DNA from: Sinorhizobium fredii USDA 205
GTDB taxonomy: Bacteria > Pseudomonadota > Alphaproteobacteria > Rhizobiales > Rhizobiaceae
NCBI RefSeq assembly: GCF_001461695.1
Contig: NZ_AUTC01000171.1
Span: 1 to 33,214 of the forward strand
Direction: 5' to 3'
DNA length: 33,214 nt
Shown here one piece after another: positions 31,678-33,214 of the stretch; position 1 is the first letter of the stretch, and the number at the start of each line of letters is the position of its first letter. The translations under genes were made by a program, and so were the position numbers. The notes under the pieces are model-generated. The model ran no database searches. It saw only the letters and a program-made list of their open reading frames with translations, and was not told the DNA's origin.

Positions 31678-32661
31678 TCAGGCTTCGAACAGGGTGCGCC
31701 CGAGTTCTGCGAGCAGGTGCCCGGTGCCGCGCGTTCGCTCCAACGGAAAAGCGATCTCGATCGTGGTGGCAAGCCTGCCCACGTCCGAGATGCCGACCGG
31801 CGTGGCGTTGACCTGTGCGAGGTCAAGGGCGGCCGAAGCCCGATCGATCAGCGCCGCCAATGTCTCGATCTCAACCTGGAACCGGCCGATCCGCTCGTCC
31901 CAGGGCCGCTCACCCGAAGGCCGGCCGTCGCGCCACAAGTTCAAATTGACGGCCAATTGCCGGCGCTTCTCGCCCAGGACAACCGCGGCCTGCAGGATCG
32001 TTCCGAGCGATCGCGAGAGGAGAAGCGCATCGCGATTGAGGGCAAGCACCGAGTCGGCCGGCACATGCGCCTCTGCGAGACGATAGATTGCCGGTTCGCC
32101 AGCACGAACCACTTCGGTCTCTGTGCTGCCACGCTGGACGAGCAACAGGCTCGTCGCCTCGGCCCCGTTTAACGCCAGAATGGCGAACCAATCCGGCTCG
32201 CCGAGGCAGGCAGCCTCGACCGCATCGGTCAATTTGAAGCCTATGCCATCGGGGACGTAGCGTTGCCTTGCGCTCTGATCGTCCGGGTCGGCTGCCGACA
32301 GCCTCTCCCCCGAGGCCACATGCGAATAGATGCTGCGCCGCTGTTCCTCGCTGCCCGCATTGCGGACCAGTTCGAGGGCGCGGAAATGGTCGACGAGCGC
32401 ACCGGCCGCAGCCGGATGCACTTCGGCGATCTGCGAAACGGCCTGGGCGATCAATCCGTTCGATACGTCGGCCCCATCGAAATCGGAGGGGATGGAGATG
32501 GCCAGGAGGCCGGACCGCACCAGCACGTCCGCCGGGACAGTGGCGGAAGCATCGCCGCCGAGCGCCACAACCTCGTCCGCCGCCGTCAACACTTCTTCGT
32601 CGGAGACGATGCGAAGCGGCACCGGTCGAAGACGCTCATGCAGATGTGTAATCGATCCCAT
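31678..32661 (-). CDS. Diverged acyl-CoA-dehydrogenase-like protein (SfnB-related)
   Basis: A 327-residue protein that keeps the helical layout of acyl-CoA dehydrogenases (PADVLVRSGLLAISIPSDFDG, then AQAVSQIAEVHPAAAGALVD near the N-terminus). It lacks the usual flavin-contacting loop with a G-S-D motif; SAADPDDQ takes that region. It is also shorter than the typical 380-400. In the SfnB/DszC branch of this superfamily members act on sulfonates and related organosulfur. FMN or FAD dependence cannot be judged from the residues seen. The start at 32661 (MGSITHLH) has GAGG about 9 bases upstream; ATG 32670 and GTG 32676 are alternatives. The neighbouring Rrf2 gene makes a sulfur-related role plausible. 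Confidence 0.75.
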   Translation of the reverse strand: MGSITHLHERLRPVPLRIVSDEEVLTAADEVVALGGDASATVPADVLVRSGLLAISIPSDFDGADVSNGLIAQAVSQIAEVHPAAAGALVDHFRALELVRNAGSEEQRRSIYSHVASGERLSAADPDDQSARQRYVPDGIGFKLTDAVEAACLGEPDWFAILALNGAEATSLLLVQRGSTETEVVRAGEPAIYRLAEAHVPADSVLALNRDALLLSRSLGTILQAAVVLGEKRRQLAVNLNLWRDGRPSGERPWDERIGRFQVEIETLAALIDRASAALDLAQVNATPVGISDVGRLATTIEIAFPLERTRGTGHLLAELGRTLFEA

Positions 32662-32804
32662 CTCATGCATCCTCACTAATGCCGGCCCGGCCAGACCGGC
32701 AGTTGGATTTCGACGACATATTTGGACGGCGAGCGGCTGGGACCGATTGGATCGGATTCTGGAGAGACAAGTGGGGGGCCGTGCACACTGCTCGCCATCC
32801 CGCT

Positions 32805-32987
32805 TCAGAGAACTGGAAACAGTCCCCAGAACAGCGCCTGCTGGCGTGCCTGCTCCTCGTCGCTTCGGTCGACCGTGTCGGTCCTTAGCTCATCGGCTGC
32901 TTTCTTGGGTGCGCTCTCGGAGCGGGTCCGGAGCTCGCGCCAAGGCGCGAAAAGATCGAAGGAAAAGTTCACAATACCGAGCGGCAT
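32805..32987 (-). CDS. Possible 60-residue protein, function unknown
   Basis: An ATG frame with GGGAGG 8 bases upstream encodes MPLGIVNFSFDLFAPWRELR, then a charged central part, ending ALFWGLFPVL. Hydrophobic residues cluster at both ends. Codon choice at third positions is GC-rich, as in true genes here. The frame extends upstream to 33029, but that extension has no SD. No family is recognised. The gene is supported mainly by its SD, so confidence is moderate to low. Confidence 0.35.
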   Translation of the reverse strand: MPLGIVNFSFDLFAPWRELRTRSESAPKKAADELRTDTVDRSDEEQARQQALFWGLFPVL

Positions 32988-33214
32988 TCGGCATTCCTCC
33001 CGTTGGAGACCCCAGCTGAGCCGGCGCACAGTGTCGCCGCATTCTGCTCATTCGTCAATAATTTCGATATAAACTGTGCAATACGCTCGTTGGGCGTATC
33101 GGCTCGATCGACCCTGCCGACACGCCAGATACCGGCGCAAAGTGCGGCCATTCTCCTCGTCCGTGTTCTAGTCACCTGGAACTGAAGTTCATTACATTGT
33201 ACGCTTGGCCTCTT
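32988..33214. other. Right-edge stretch without an assigned gene
   Basis: No convincing coding frame is seen. The last 160 bases are a little richer in A and T (AATAATTTCGATATAAACTG near 33056-33075) and may be a promoter for a gene beyond the edge or for the small minus-strand frame. The 143 bases between 32662 and 32804 likewise hold no supported gene. Confidence 0.4.

Noticed and set aside
33003..33175. Short frames on both strands at the right edge.
   Set aside because: None has an SD, family motif or helix prediction; composition is not distinctive.

Overview
The window is GC-rich (AT-rich only in a few intergenic stretches) and densely coded. It looks like an alpha-proteobacterial chromosome of the Rhizobiales, most likely Sinorhizobium/Ensifer. 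The reasons are the family mix (several solute-binding-protein ABC importers, an agmatinase-like ureohydrolase beside a GcvA-type LysR, a coxMNOP-type oxidase), the rhizobial style of codon use, and intergenic palindromes resembling the rhizobial RIME-type mosaic elements. From memory, not checked, this gene order resembles part of the S. meliloti chromosome. I see no tRNA, rRNA, CRISPR array, transposase or integrase.

Layout. (1) Positions 1-1222, minus strand: the N-terminal part of a large VCBS-repeat surface or secreted protein that runs off the left edge. (2) 1456-3115, minus: an NADPH-dependent FMN/quinone reductase and a VOC-family ring-cleaving dioxygenase, a plausible quinone/hydroquinone detoxification pair with a clear terminator between them. 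(3) 3222-11384, minus: nine co-oriented genes. In transcription order these are an agmatinase-family ureohydrolase, a polar amino-acid ABC importer (binding protein and two permeases, no ATPase), a complete polyamine-type ABC importer (binding protein, ATPase, two permeases) and a nitrilase-family amidohydrolase. Hairpins follow both binding-protein genes. (4) 11597-13860, plus: a LysR regulator and a class I aminotransferase, divergent from block 3, with a perfect palindrome in the shared promoter region. (5) 13861-19484: a RIME-like palindromic element, then on the minus strand a DMT exporter, an aldehyde dehydrogenase, a 49-residue membrane protein, a transglutaminase-fold protein lacking its catalytic Cys and His, and a PuuB/OrdL-like FAD amine oxidoreductase. 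(6) 19607-25789, plus: a FadR-type GntR regulator, a Cys/Met-metabolism PLP enzyme and a four-gene sugar-type ABC importer. (7) 25996-30964, plus: a cytochrome c and a five-gene heme-copper oxidase operon (subunits II, I, two subunit III-like proteins, subunit IV). (8) 31215-33214: an Rrf2 regulator with four cysteines, a convergent and diverged acyl-CoA-dehydrogenase-like protein, and a possible 60-residue protein.

How it may work together (inference): blocks 3 to 5 read as an import and degradation system for guanidino compounds or polyamines. Uptake would be by the two importers, amidine removal by the ureohydrolase, amide hydrolysis by the nitrilase-like enzyme, transamination by the aminotransferase, oxidation of an amine by the FAD enzyme and of the aldehyde by the dehydrogenase, under LysR control. 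Block 6 looks like a separate GntR-controlled uptake and carbon-sulfur or gamma-substituted amino-acid utilisation unit. Block 7 is an alternative terminal oxidase. The most unusual single gene is the transglutaminase-fold protein with two of three catalytic residues replaced.
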